A stretch of DNA of 64,000 nt from Acinetobacter sichuanensis (lineage in GTDB: Bacteria; Pseudomonadota; Gammaproteobacteria; Pseudomonadales; Moraxellaceae). How positions within the stretch are numbered: the stretch's first letter is position 1; each line of letters begins with the position of its first letter. The stretch is from positions 20,631 through 84,630 of the forward strand of contig NZ_PYIX02000017.1 in NCBI RefSeq assembly GCF_003024515.2. The letters are read 5' to 3'. A model generated the notes under the pieces. It saw only the letters and a program-made list of their open reading frames with translations, did no database searches and was not told where the DNA came from. The position numbers were made by a program, and so were the translations under genes. Shown in pieces: positions 26,001 through 34,910 of this stretch.

Positions 26001-26792
26001 ACCATTTATGATCTCTTGTTTTTCAGTTTGTAGACTCTGTAAGGCTTTTACATCATTAATGGTTGCTAGCCAATCAGCCGTCGATGTTGGCTTTGTCTTA
26101 ATGCGCTCATTATCTAAATAAGCTTCGATCAACATCGTCTTAAAATTGGATACAACATTGTTTTGATTGATCGTAACTTGTGTCAGATTACTTAAAAATT
26201 TGAGTTGCTGTTTACTACCTGACAACGAGTAGATATTACAAAGATCACGAAGGTTTCTATCACCATTTAATCGCATTTTATCTGCAGTTAAAATGTAGAT
26301 ATAATCAGAGATATTGTCGATCTGACGACTAATATTAATACCCGTCTTATAAATATTGTCAAACACATCTTTGACATTTTGGGAAATTCCCAATATTTCT
26401 AAACAATGATCAGTTAAAAGTGTATCTTCTGCACTACCATCGATAAAACGGTAATTGTGTCTACCTTGATTATTGTTTCGATATAACACCACACACTTTA
26501 TACCCGAATGAGAAAGGTATTCGTAAATCACCATACTACGGCTGCTAGGTAAATAATAATCAACGAAATTTTTCTTATTTGCAGCCTTCTCCATGAGTCC
26601 ATTTGGTGTTGCACCAAAAAAAATCGGTATTAAATTTAAGAATGAGGTTTTTCCCGCTCCATTAATGCCAGTAATATTCGTGTGACCCCCACTAATATCA
26701 ACACGGAAAAGCTTTGATGTCAGGAATGAATCATACAAAATTATGGATTTTAAGCCTTTAAAAGAGACATTTTCAGGGTTAATAATCGTCAT
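23073..26792 (-). CDS. jetC: JetC, Wadjet SMC-like ATPase
   Basis: The 1239 residues form an SMC-like motor. Walker A is GINGAGKTSF at residues 43-52. Long coiled coils fill residues 250-1040, with a hinge-like break near 570-640. The C-terminal head has the signature TGMSRILVLVMF and Walker B VYIHIPLDEIGNFD. Such proteins extrude DNA loops and detect small circular DNA. It is the first gene of the operon, 15 bp before jetB. In the best-known Wadjet operons the SMC gene is third, so the order here (C-B-A-D) is notable. Confidence 0.92.
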   Translation of the reverse strand: MTIINPENVSFKGLKSIILYDSFLTSKLFRVDISGGHTNITGINGAGKTSFLNLIPIFFGATPNGLMEKAANKKNFVDYYLPSSRSMVIYEYLSHSGIKCVVLYRNNNQGRHNYRFIDGSAEDTLLTDHCLEILGISQNVKDVFDNIYKTGINISRQIDNISDYIYILTADKMRLNGDRNLRDLCNIYSLSGSKQQLKFLSNLTQVTINQNNVVSNFKTMLIEAYLDNERIKTKPTSTADWLATINDVKALQSLQTEKQEIINGIQLKDAVLNDFNILHSYLDAVQIHIESYQAQESTLRYELEAFQNNGNEKVRNLNNEVIQLSEFISEKEKVATKLKNTIQQIELAEKRYQEMNISVKEQEYKKRSEYFRAIDDAKRAKDILVESFENITREFDKLKADLISENFNEIEVIKIESDEVQSQINRLRERYDQNIGEIEAQHKHQLFALDQEIATERQKLLDIQSEANERMHHAFLFSNEEKTLLQHLKLSYEVKENSIIDKSEQIKQTQSKIKQLNNDQLTAQTDLNTLKNKLEKAKQQESQLRNSLFQKDSLLRFLHDSPSESVDWRSTIAKVINPKLLFSNNLRPNWSNHLDANMLSLYGLKIDLNQLDIPSEADSIEQLQSRLIETEDYSLELEKKYEKQSHLAQTLQREIKEFNIKLIQLEKELNTLKNERLQAKQLHDQTEADLKAQKESAAQMEQEFVKKTRANIEYFNHVVEPQKRKDLHQAIAREKEGIKKKYRSEYDQLNERLKFIGSKEENAKKNHQQKMNALTNSYHRKLSDQGLDENDLREADIRIRSAEQQFNKVKGYETILSEYSTWKKNEYEHKQSYIQDLNETTKHISEGNYNLTKLKDMLSQIRTELRRKHDLMREQIAELVRKIDALNIQFKEITQLMESDILVSKVAIPEYINHENFIQNLKMVKEAHTQHMSQLRTQVNSSKALLRRYEAFSLFKLFEEKMESLVKPSDALLMINTMSIIENIIDHDLPKKHDAVTNIFRNKSAQLRNYIQEILNLNKRLKSVSTELSNYLNRSNKFTAFSEFSMNLQSVLTDKNILDQLNQFVMQCEDYQSFDSIQNDTIPSEAFIDCCEYTLKVIESTKGHTDDIRSMVRLQMSVMISGRFVEIRTDSDFTNAGSTGMSRILVLVMFLALSRKLCPDDSVYIHIPLDEIGNFDAINTNLLFDMMEHNKIHLVCAQPENSTSNHKFKKLYIVGADGVSSVIPMKIKEANPLLGDVSV

Positions 26793-27334
26793 TTTAAACC
26801 TTTTTTAATATTTAAAAATTTTGTTTAGAAAATCAAGGCTTCTTTTTTTAATCCCACAAATTGGAAACATCCAAGTCAAAAACTATCCAGATTCGGGGGT
26901 AAAATATTACATTGTTATTAAGCATACTTCGAGGAGATTAAAATTTCATCCGATTTACTACAAAAGTTGGTCATTTTATTAAATTAAATCAAGTAACTGG
27001 ACTAGTAAAATGCTTGAACAAAGTGTTCATGAAACAGCAATTTGGTGGAGAAAAATGATCAGGTATTGGATACTTTAATCATGATCAGATCATGAAAAAA
27101 ATTTACGCCTGTTAAATGGATCCGTGTTCAATGGTAGTACTTAGATTTCCCTATTTAATTCAAATCACCCGAAAGTTAGATGAATGTTAATACTAATCTG
27201 AATCAGCACTTATTAGCTTTTTCCTACTTTAAGTTTATAAAATATACTTACTTAATAAGATATTATGTAATAGTTTTTTAAAGTTGAATCAATTCTTGTT
27301 GATGAATTGATTCTATAAAAACCTACATGGGCAA
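26793..27334. other. Gap with the jet operon promoter and a hairpin after the oxidoreductase gene
   Basis: About 540 bp. The jetC promoter should lie within the first 150 bp. A perfect 10-bp inverted repeat, GAATCAATTC (27286-27295) and GAATTGATTC (27304-27313), lies 21 bp beyond the stop of the oxidoreductase gene and may end its transcript, although the U-tract is weak. A 22-codon frame at about 27009 and the palindrome ATCATGAT near 27080 look incidental. Confidence 0.4.
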
Positions 27335-28336
27335 TTAAAAGCCTTCTAAAACAATTTTACCTTTGACTTGTCCAGTCTCAATCAGACGATGTGCTTGATT
27401 CAAATGCTCAGCATTGATTTTACCTAGATGAAGATTCAGTGTAGTTTTAAGCCTTTTACTATCAATGAGCTTTGCGACCTCCTCTAATAATATTTTTTGT
27501 TTTTCAATATCACGAGTAGTAAACATTGAACGTGTAAACATAAATTCCCAATGTACCGATACAGCTTTAAGCTTTAGCCCCACAATATCAAACGAACTTG
27601 GGTCATCAATTAAACCAAGTTTACCTTCAGGTGCGATAAGTTGAGTGATTTGTTGCAAATAGCTTGAAGTATGATTGGTTGAAAATACATATCGAGGTGC
27701 AGCTAAACCTAACTGTTCGATTTGTTCATTTAAATCTTTACTGTGATCAATCACATAGTCTGCACCTAAAGCTATTACCCATGATTTTGTTTCTTCACGT
27801 GAAGCTGTAGCGATCACTTTAAGTTGAGTTCTTGCTTTGACTAATTGAATAGCGATCGAGCCGACACCACCTGCACCACCAATAATTAAAATAGTATCTG
27901 ATGAATCTATATCGATATTTAAGCGATCAAATAGCATTTCCCATGCCGTAATTGCAGTTAATGGAAATGCAGCTGATTCTGCATGACTAATACTTTGAGG
28001 TTTTAAACTTACAATACGTTCATCAACCGCTTGAAATTCTGCATTGCTACCATCACGGGTTAAATCACCAGCATACCAAACTTGATCACCAGTTTTAAAA
28101 TATTGAACATTTGATCCAACTTGAATGACTTCTCCTACAGCATCCCAGCCCAAAACGCGTGTATTGTCTTCAATGACTTTGCCTTGTCTAACTTTAGTAT
28201 CTACAGGATTTACCGAAATAGCATGAATTTTAACAAGTAAATCTCGTGCTTTCAGTGTCGGAATCTCTTTCTCAATATCAATTAATGGGTTTTGAAACTC
28301 ATGATCTCTACCACTTCTATAAGAAACTGCTTTCAT
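27335..28336 (-). CDS. Zinc-type alcohol dehydrogenase/quinone oxidoreductase-like protein
   Basis: The 333 residues fit the medium-chain reductase family of quinone-oxidoreductase type. The N-terminal GroES-like domain has VNPVDTKVRQG and GWDAVGEV. The Rossmann domain has ILIIGGAGGVGSIAIQLVK (NADPH binding). There is no catalytic-zinc cysteine set, as is usual for this branch. Substrates would be reactive enones or quinones. It is divergent from an HxlR regulator, the common arrangement for such stress-induced reductases. Confidence 0.9.
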   Translation of the reverse strand: MKAVSYRSGRDHEFQNPLIDIEKEIPTLKARDLLVKIHAISVNPVDTKVRQGKVIEDNTRVLGWDAVGEVIQVGSNVQYFKTGDQVWYAGDLTRDGSNAEFQAVDERIVSLKPQSISHAESAAFPLTAITAWEMLFDRLNIDIDSSDTILIIGGAGGVGSIAIQLVKARTQLKVIATASREETKSWVIALGADYVIDHSKDLNEQIEQLGLAAPRYVFSTNHTSSYLQQITQLIAPEGKLGLIDDPSSFDIVGLKLKAVSVHWEFMFTRSMFTTRDIEKQKILLEEVAKLIDSKRLKTTLNLHLGKINAEHLNQAHRLIETGQVKGKIVLEGF

Positions 28337-28438
28337 CTTTATACTCTTTTATGACTTAGTGGTTTCAGTTTACTCAAGATTCGTTTATAAATTATACAGA
28401 CAAATTAGTCCTATACTTACGAAAAGAGAGTTATATTA

Positions 28439-28807
28439 ATGAGTAAGCTTAAGCATTCAAGATTTGATTGTACTCCGGGCTGTTCAGTAGAAGCAGCAAT
28501 AGGATTAATAGATGGAAAATGGAAAAGTATTATTTTATGGCATTTGTTAGAAGATCATGTTTTAAGATTTAATGAACTGAGTAAAAAGATCCCTAATATC
28601 ACGCAAAAGATGCTAACTCGTCAATTACGAGAACTTGAAGAAGATCAAATTATTACTCGAAAAGTATATCCAATTGTTCCGCCAAAAGTAGAATATAGTC
28701 TCTCATCCTTAGGATTATCTTTATCACCGATTCTTATTGCTTTGAAGGAGTGGGGTGATCAAAATATTGGTTTATATGGAAAGCCGAAAGAATTTTCTAC
28801 AATATAA
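28439..28807 (+). CDS. HxlR-family transcriptional regulator
   Basis: The 122 residues have the HxlR winged helix: [20 protein letters not shown], then [29 protein letters not shown]. The N-terminal Cys pair (C11, C15) is where electrophile- or redox-sensing HxlR proteins react. It is divergent from the reductase gene with about 100 bp between, so it most likely represses that gene. Confidence 0.92.
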   Translation: MSKLKHSRFDCTPGCSVEAAIGLIDGKWKSIILWHLLEDHVLRFNELSKKIPNITQKMLTRQLRELEEDQIITRKVYPIVPPKVEYSLSSLGLSLSPILIALKEWGDQNIGLYGKPKEFSTI

Positions 28808-28919
28808 CCAATTAGACCTATCAAATATTTCTGAAGTTACAGATTGGCGTGATGCCATTCGACATAGACAATTTGATCGTCTAGTAAAATAATGATGGAA
28901 GATTTAATCATCCATCATT
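28808..28919 (+). terminator. Gene fragment and terminator hairpin after hxlR
   Basis: AATGATGGA (28891-28899) and TCCATCATT (28911-28919) form a 9-bp stem followed by TTT. Just before it, 28828-28890 can be read as a short open stretch ending in a stop (EVTDWRDAIRHRQFDRLVK), which may be the tail of a lost gene. The terminator is more certain than the fragment. Confidence 0.5.
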
Positions 28920-29069
28920 TTAAAGGATTTAAGAAAATATATGACTTTGCAAAGAATTTCTTCTTGGTCATATTACCTAGCAATCACAATGAAAAACGGG
29001 AACCTCAGTATTATCAACCTACAAAAAAACATTCATGATTATTTTGTAAGTGTTATCCTCATGACATGC

Positions 29070-30161
29070 CTATTCATCCAGTACATTGTTGGGTAGACCA
29101 TATGCATCGGCAATCAATTCAGTAGAACGGTAAATTGCTTCAGGCGTATGCCCCAAGTTAATCACCATAAGTTCATCTGTATGGATACGTTGCTGCCATT
29201 CATTCAACCGTTCAATTACCTGTTTGCCCGTACCTTTCATGATTTTACGATCCCACATACGGATTAAACGTAACTCAGTGGCTGTATAATCATAATTCTC
29301 TGCTTCATCAGGTGTTGGTACGACAAAAGATCTACGTGTGACCATACGCATCATGGCATGAGCATATGACCATGCCTGACGTTTTGCCTCAACAGGATCA
29401 TCCGCTGCCATCACCCCAAAACTTGCAATGACATAAGGTTTCGCAAGTACTTTCGATGGTCTGAATTTTTCACGATAAACTTCGACTGCCATTTCTAAGT
29501 TTTCATCAGCCAAATGTGCTGCAAATGCAAATGGAAAACCACGTTCAGCAGCCATACGGGCAGAATAAGTGGAAGACCCCAATAACCAGACAGGCGGTCG
29601 TTCAAATGAACGCGCTACGCCATTTTCTTGGTCTTGTCTTGGACCTGGAACTGCATAAACATTTTCACTATAGGATGCTTTTTTTGAAAAATTATCATCT
29701 AAAAAACACAGTAATTCTTTAAATTGACTTGGAAAATCTTCTTTATCAAGTTGACCGCGACGTAGTGCTGTCGCTGTTTCCATATCTGTTCCTGGTGCAC
29801 GTCCAATACCTAAATCGATACGTTCAGGTGCTAAAGCAGAGAGTAACCCAAATTGTTCAGCAATAACTAAAGGTGGGAAGTTGGGCAACATCATACCGCC
29901 TGCACCTAAGCGAATACGTTGAGTTTCACCAATCAACCGTGCCAGCATCAGTGCAGGTGATGAAGTGGTTACACCAGGTAAAGAATGATGTTCTGCGACC
30001 CAATAACGATTAAAACCACGACGATCGACTAATTTTGCCAGTTCAATACTTGCGGTCAAGGCTTGATGAGCCGAATAGCCTTTTCCTGCCATAACAAAAT
30101 CTAAAATGGATAAAGGTGTGGCAGCTGTCCCATAACATTTGCCTACAATCTGATTTTTCAT
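29070..30161 (-). CDS. LLM-class flavin-dependent oxidoreductase
   Basis: The 363 residues match the luciferase-like monooxygenase group: LDFVMAGKGYSAHQAL, RYWVAEHHSLPG, then RLGAGGMMLPNFPPLVIAEQFG and RIDLGIGRAPGTD. These use reduced FMN to oxidise diverse small molecules, often as alkane- or xenobiotic-related monooxygenases. It is divergent from a GlxA-type regulator, with 150 bp between. Confidence 0.93.
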   Translation of the reverse strand: MKNQIVGKCYGTAATPLSILDFVMAGKGYSAHQALTASIELAKLVDRRGFNRYWVAEHHSLPGVTTSSPALMLARLIGETQRIRLGAGGMMLPNFPPLVIAEQFGLLSALAPERIDLGIGRAPGTDMETATALRRGQLDKEDFPSQFKELLCFLDDNFSKKASYSENVYAVPGPRQDQENGVARSFERPPVWLLGSSTYSARMAAERGFPFAFAAHLADENLEMAVEVYREKFRPSKVLAKPYVIASFGVMAADDPVEAKRQAWSYAHAMMRMVTRRSFVVPTPDEAENYDYTATELRLIRMWDRKIMKGTGKQVIERLNEWQQRIHTDELMVINLGHTPEAIYRSTELIADAYGLPNNVLDE

Positions 30162-30312
30162 TGTAAATACTCAATTTCACTCAAATTTTGCTGATGATCT
30201 AAAAATAGATTCAACTGAACATAGCTAAGTTTGAATGATGATGTAAAAACATTCTATTGACCTAAAAGACAACCTTCGATAGATTTGGGACATTATTTTA
30301 TAATGTATTTTT

Positions 30313-31266
30313 ATGACAAACAAAGTGGCTGTTCTCGCCTTTGAAGGCGTAAGTTTATTTCATCTTTCTATCCCTTCATTGATATTTGATGCCTTAGATC
30401 AATATCAAAGTGAGCCTCTTTATGAGGTCTTTTATGTTGCTGAAAAATCTGGTTTTGTTAGAACAGAGCAGGGCATACGTATTGAAGTTGATCAAGGATT
30501 GGATGCCATTAGTACAGCCGATATTGTGATTATTCCTGCATGGAAAAATCCACAACAGCATGTATCGGAGGAACTTATAGTTTGCTTACAACAAGCTGAC
30601 CAACAAGGAGCTACACTTGTTGGATTATGTTTAGGGGCTTTTGTTTTAGGAGAGGCTGGTTTATTAGATGAGCGTAAATCAACGACACATTGGATTGCCA
30701 GAGATTTATTTCAACAACGTTTTCCAAAAACCTTTTTTTGTTCAAATGTCCTGTATACCACTGATGAAAATATTATTACTTCAGCAGGTACAGTCGCTGC
30801 GATTGATTGCTGTTTGGAGATTATACGTCATCGTCATGGTGCAAACGCTGCCAATCATGTTGCACGAATGCTCGTCACATCGCCCCATCGTCAAGGGGGA
30901 CAAACTCAATATATTGAAAGACCTATTCCCCAATTACCCTGTGAAGGACGTTTAACTGAAGTCTTAGAATGGGCAAGAGAAAATTTATCAGCGTCGATCA
31001 GTGTAGATACTTTAGCTAATATGGCAAAATTGAGCCGCCGTACATTTACGCGGCATTTTCGCAATGCAACGGGTACAACCTTAGTAAAATGGCTAAATAC
31101 TGAGCGAGTTACTCAAGCACAGCAATTATTGGAAACGACAGATTTACCAATAGAGTCGGTTGCAACTCATGTTGGATTTAGAACAGCGTTATCTTTAAGA
31201 CAACACTTTTCAGAGCAATTGAATATTTCTCCATCTGAATATAGAAAAGTTTTTAAAAAATTTTAG
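30313..31266 (+). CDS. GlxA-family transcriptional regulator (DJ-1/PfpI plus AraC domains)
   Basis: The 317 residues combine an N-terminal DJ-1/PfpI-like domain with the nucleophile elbow VGLCLGAFVLGEAG (Cys near residue 107) and a C-terminal AraC helix-turn-helix pair (LSRRTFTRHFRNATGTT, then SVATHVGFRTALSLRQHF). Such regulators sense small metabolites and activate adjacent operons. The divergent LLM oxidoreductase is the probable target. Confidence 0.93.
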   Translation: MTNKVAVLAFEGVSLFHLSIPSLIFDALDQYQSEPLYEVFYVAEKSGFVRTEQGIRIEVDQGLDAISTADIVIIPAWKNPQQHVSEELIVCLQQADQQGATLVGLCLGAFVLGEAGLLDERKSTTHWIARDLFQQRFPKTFFCSNVLYTTDENIITSAGTVAAIDCCLEIIRHRHGANAANHVARMLVTSPHRQGGQTQYIERPIPQLPCEGRLTEVLEWARENLSASISVDTLANMAKLSRRTFTRHFRNATGTTLVKWLNTERVTQAQQLLETTDLPIESVATHVGFRTALSLRQHFSEQLNISPSEYRKVFKKF

Positions 31267-31313
31267 GGTGTTATATTAAGACCATTTCCCAATGAATGAC
31301 TGCACTAGTCTCT

Positions 31314-31916
31314 TCACATACTGAAAATTGGATACCACACTGAAACCAGTAAACCAATCGCTAGAATGCGATTTAAGACGATGATCTGTCGATGAGATGA
31401 AAGTATTGAAGTCACTGCTTTTCCTAAAAGTGCCCACATAAATAAGCACGGTATCGCAATCAGCATAAAAATAGTTGAAATTACGATTAAAATATACTCA
31501 TAGTTGTGACTATTTGTCAGATAAACAGTGACTACCGCAATGCCCATTAGCCATGATTTAGGGTTTATCAATTGTAAAATAAAACCGTGTATAAAGCCTT
31601 TTTGCTGAAACTTATCGTCTAAATCAATGTGAATATTTGGATGTGAGTTATAGATTTTCCATGCAACTGAAGTCAACCATAATCCACCTAACAGACTCAA
31701 ACTTAATTTAAGTAGTGGATAATGCTGAATATTCTGTCCTATACCTAAACCTATCAATAGCACTAATAAGGCTGCACCCAAACTTGCACCTAATACAATC
31801 GGTATGGCTTTATTAAATCCGTACTGGTGGCTTGTGGTTAAAATAAGTAAGTTTGTAGGTCCAGGTGTGATTGAGGCAACAAAAGCAAAAACGCAAAATG
31901 CCCAGATATTTTCCAT
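31314..31916 (-). CDS. LysE/RhtB-family amino-acid exporter
   Basis: The 200 residues contain about six hydrophobic helices and the LysE opening FVASITPGPTNLLILTTS, then GASLGAALLVLLIGLG and LINPKSWLMGIAV. These proteins export amino acids or small metabolites by proton exchange. It lies 41 bp downstream of an AraC gene on the same strand, an arrangement in which the AraC protein usually controls the exporter. Confidence 0.93.
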   Translation of the reverse strand: MENIWAFCVFAFVASITPGPTNLLILTTSHQYGFNKAIPIVLGASLGAALLVLLIGLGIGQNIQHYPLLKLSLSLLGGLWLTSVAWKIYNSHPNIHIDLDDKFQQKGFIHGFILQLINPKSWLMGIAVVTVYLTNSHNYEYILIVISTIFMLIAIPCLFMWALLGKAVTSILSSHRQIIVLNRILAIGLLVSVWYPIFSM

Positions 31917-31957
31917 AACAGTCCAAAATCTTCATAAGAATCGGTATTTTGGAAAAT

Positions 31958-32797
31958 TTAGCAATTTAAATATAGAACGTTTGTGCAGGCTTTTTGGTAT
32001 TGATACAAGGTCATGCCATAACATCTTTTAAACCAACGTCCTAAATGACTTTGATCTGAAAAACAAAGATTTGTGGCTACAGTTGCAGGAGAGAAACCTT
32101 GTTTGAGTAGTATTTTGGCTGTATCTAAACGTAAGCGAATCAAATATTGATGAGGTGCTGAATGAAACTTTTTTTTAAAAACACGATTGATATAAAAACG
32201 ATCTATGCCAACGCGGTGCGCTAACTCATCTAAACTCATTTCATGAAATATACTAGCATGTAAAATATCTCGTATTTGATTTGCTGTATCAGGTAATGAT
32301 TTAATCGCGTTTTCACGAAGTTTTATATATTTAGAATCAATGAGTTGTTCCAATAATAAATCAAGTTGCGTATCTTTAAATATGAGCGATTCTTTATTCT
32401 GAATCGCATGAAAAGTCGAACGGACTAAATGCGCAATTGTATCATCCGATTTTAATGTCGATTCAAATGATAATTCATGCGCTGCCATTTTTTTGTCAAA
32501 CAAACCTTCGTAGCGTTGCTTCATCCAATCAGCGTTAATATGCAACATTTTATAGGTAAATCCTCGTGGTTCTGGCGCATAACCATCGTGAACCTCTTCA
32601 GGCTCAAGCATAAACACTTGACCTTGATGGCTATTCACTAATTTTTTTCGGCAATGGAATTGTTGCAGACCACATTCAGTTACACCAATTAAATAACTAG
32701 AATGAAAATGGGGGTCATAAGCATGCCCAGTAAAATGAGCATGAATTAACTCAATATCAGTCTGAGGATCATGTTCAATGTTTACCCAATTCCCCAT
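31958..32797 (-). CDS. AraC-family regulator next to LysE exporter
   Basis: The 279 residues have an N-terminal cupin-type sensor (HAYDPHFHSSYLIGVTE, then MLEPEEVHDGY) and two helix-turn-helix units (MSLDELAHRVGIDRFYINRVFKKKF, then ATNLCFSDQSHLGRWFKRCYG). It is transcribed before the LysE gene and after the TetR gene on the same strand. Confidence 0.92.
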   Translation of the reverse strand: MGNWVNIEHDPQTDIELIHAHFTGHAYDPHFHSSYLIGVTECGLQQFHCRKKLVNSHQGQVFMLEPEEVHDGYAPEPRGFTYKMLHINADWMKQRYEGLFDKKMAAHELSFESTLKSDDTIAHLVRSTFHAIQNKESLIFKDTQLDLLLEQLIDSKYIKLRENAIKSLPDTANQIRDILHASIFHEMSLDELAHRVGIDRFYINRVFKKKFHSAPHQYLIRLRLDTAKILLKQGFSPATVATNLCFSDQSHLGRWFKRCYGMTLYQYQKACTNVLYLNC

Positions 32798-32857
32798 TTT
32801 ATAACCTTTATTAATCTATTGGAGTCATCCGTTTAAGTTAAGAAAAACCCTTGAAAA

Positions 32858-33472
32858 TTAGCTTTTCTCAGCGAGTGTCCACAGTTTCATCAGTTCTGTA
32901 ATTGCATCATTGAGTACAGAAAGTTCAGCATCGTCTCTTGCTGAAATAGAAATCCCAAACAAAAATGAGCAAAAAGTGTTACTTAGTGCTTGTACATTGG
33001 TATTTTCTAAAAGATAGCCTGCATCTACACCACGCTGTACACAGCGAGTAAAACCTTTAAGTGTTCGTGCACGAGCATCTGTAAGCGGTTGAGCAATATG
33101 TATATTCTCTGCAGTAGGTGCACTCATAATTCCCAAGGCTACCATGCATCCTTTGGGATGCCCCAATTCACATTGCATTTGCGTTGAACGACGTAAAGTT
33201 TGTTCAATTGCTTCTTTAGGAGAAAGGTTGTCATCCCAAAGACTATCGGTCACTTTTGAATATGATTGGATATAAAACTGTACAACTTCTTGGAATAATT
33301 GTTCTTTAGAACCGAAAGCTGCATAAAAACTCGGTGCTGTAATCCCATTTCCGATTTGAGCTTTCAATTGGCTTAATGAAGTAGATTCATAACCTTGTTC
33401 CCAAAAAAGATGCAATGCCTGCTCAATCGCTTTTTGACGATCAAAAGTTCTTGGGCGTCCCATTTTAGTCAT
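32858..33472 (-). CDS. TetR/AcrR-family regulator, divergent from MFS pump
   Basis: The 204 residues begin GRPRTFDRQKAIEQALHLFWEQGYE, the standard TetR DNA-binding helix set, then SFYAAFGSKEQLF. The C-terminal domain (LRRSTQMQCELGHPKGCMV) is of the TetR_C_16-like kind. It is divergent from the MFS gene at 33623 and probably represses it. Confidence 0.92.
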   Translation of the reverse strand: MTKMGRPRTFDRQKAIEQALHLFWEQGYESTSLSQLKAQIGNGITAPSFYAAFGSKEQLFQEVVQFYIQSYSKVTDSLWDDNLSPKEAIEQTLRRSTQMQCELGHPKGCMVALGIMSAPTAENIHIAQPLTDARARTLKGFTRCVQRGVDAGYLLENTNVQALSNTFCSFLFGISISARDDAELSVLNDAITELMKLWTLAEKS

Positions 33473-33550
33473 TTCAGTCTCCCATTTCTTACTTATATAC
33501 TACTTGATACAAAAGTTATTGACAATCATTGTGAGTTTATTTTAAATACA

Positions 33551-33562
33551 TACCGATCAGTA
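33551..33562. promoter_or_regulatory. Candidate TetR operator
   Basis: TACCGATCAGTA is a 10-of-12 symmetric dyad in the gap between the divergent TetR and MFS genes, inside an AT-rich promoter region. It is typical of TetR half-site spacing but was judged by eye. Confidence 0.4.
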
Positions 33563-33622
33563 CATATATATTAAACAATGCAATGAATAAAGAGGAATAT
33601 GCTCTTTATAAGGACTTTTTTT

Positions 33623-34834
33623 GTGAAATCTCATCCCACCCCATTACAGTCGGTACATACAGAACCTTTACCACTCATGCCTTTATTGGCTTTGGCAATG
33701 ACAGGTTTTATTTGTATTGTCACAGAAACGCTACCTGCTGGGTTATTACCACAAATCAGCACAAGTATGCATATTAGTTCAGCAATGGCTGGGCAGATGG
33801 TTACGGTCTATGCGATTGGATCACTAGTCACTGCAATTCCATTAACAATTGCAACTCGAAGTTGGAATAGGAAACATGTTCTACTATTAGCGATCGTAGG
33901 ATTTCTTATTTTTAATTCTGTTACCGCATTTTCAAATCATTATTCTTTAACCTTAATCTCACGATTTTTTGCTGGGACTTCAGCAGGACTTGCTTGGAGT
34001 ATTATCGCAGGTTATGCGCGACGTTTGGTTGCAACACATCAACAAGGTCGTGCTTTAGCGATCGCGATGATAGGCACACCCATTGCATTGTCTTTAGGAG
34101 TACCTTTAGGTACATGGATGGGTAATCTGATCGGTTGGCGTATGATATTTTGGATAATGTCAGCATTTACGCTTATTTTAATCATTTGGATTGTAATAAA
34201 AATGCCAGATTATGTGGGGCAAACAGTTCGAGAAAACTTCCAATTTAAAAAAGTTTTAACAACATCAGGAGTTCGTTCAGTTCTTGCTGTGGTTCTGACA
34301 TGGATGCTCGCACATAACATTCTTTATACTTATATTGCACCATTTGTCGAAACTGCAGGATTGGGAAATCGTGTTGATTTGATTCTTTTTGCCTTTGGAA
34401 TGTCAGCACTGATTGGAATTTGGATTACAGGTCGTTTAGTTGATGCTTATCTAAGAAGAATTACCTTGATTAGCCTTGCTACATTTACATTATTGGCGAT
34501 CATTTGGGGATTTTGTGCTCAATATGCTGTAATTGTATATATTGGTGTAATTTTTTGGGGTATCACATTTGGTGGAGCCGCCACTTTGTTACAAACAGCC
34601 TTGGCTGATGCAGCAGGAAACGAAGCTGATGTTGCACTTTCGATCAATGTCGTGGTATGGAATACTGCAATTGCTATTGCAGGAATCATTGGTGGAATAT
34701 TATTAAATCATCTTGGCGTGGCTTCATTTCCTTGGGTCATTAGCTCATTACTTATGATTGCTTTCTTGATTGTTTGGAATGCGCATTCTCATGGATTTAA
34801 GAAAGGATATCGTAATACTGAAGTTGAACAATGA
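33623..34834 (+). CDS. MFS efflux transporter (DHA1 type)
   Basis: I choose GTG 33623, nine bases after AAGGA; an ATG at 33599 has its AGAGGA only two bases away. The 403 residues show twelve hydrophobic helices, with LPLLALAMTGFICIVTE-type helix 1 and the motif-A region weakened to TRSWNRKHVL. GTPIALSLGVPLGTWMG marks motif C, the antiporter signature. It probably exports drugs or nucleosides with proton exchange under the divergent TetR. Confidence 0.9.
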   Translation: MKSHPTPLQSVHTEPLPLMPLLALAMTGFICIVTETLPAGLLPQISTSMHISSAMAGQMVTVYAIGSLVTAIPLTIATRSWNRKHVLLLAIVGFLIFNSVTAFSNHYSLTLISRFFAGTSAGLAWSIIAGYARRLVATHQQGRALAIAMIGTPIALSLGVPLGTWMGNLIGWRMIFWIMSAFTLILIIWIVIKMPDYVGQTVRENFQFKKVLTTSGVRSVLAVVLTWMLAHNILYTYIAPFVETAGLGNRVDLILFAFGMSALIGIWITGRLVDAYLRRITLISLATFTLLAIIWGFCAQYAVIVYIGVIFWGITFGGAATLLQTALADAAGNEADVALSINVVVWNTAIAIAGIIGGILLNHLGVASFPWVISSLLMIAFLIVWNAHSHGFKKGYRNTEVEQ

Positions 34835-34910
34835 ATTCATTTATCTTCACGAGAAGCCACATGATGATCAAAATTAAGGCTACGGTGACTTCTCATTCAA
34901 TATTATAAAA

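Noticed and set aside
27009..27080. A 22-codon reading frame upstream of jetC
   Set aside because: Too short, no ribosome site, no recognisable domain.
33583..33777. A 64-codon frame overlapping the MFS start
   Set aside because: It shares the sequence with the MFS gene in another frame and has no independent support.
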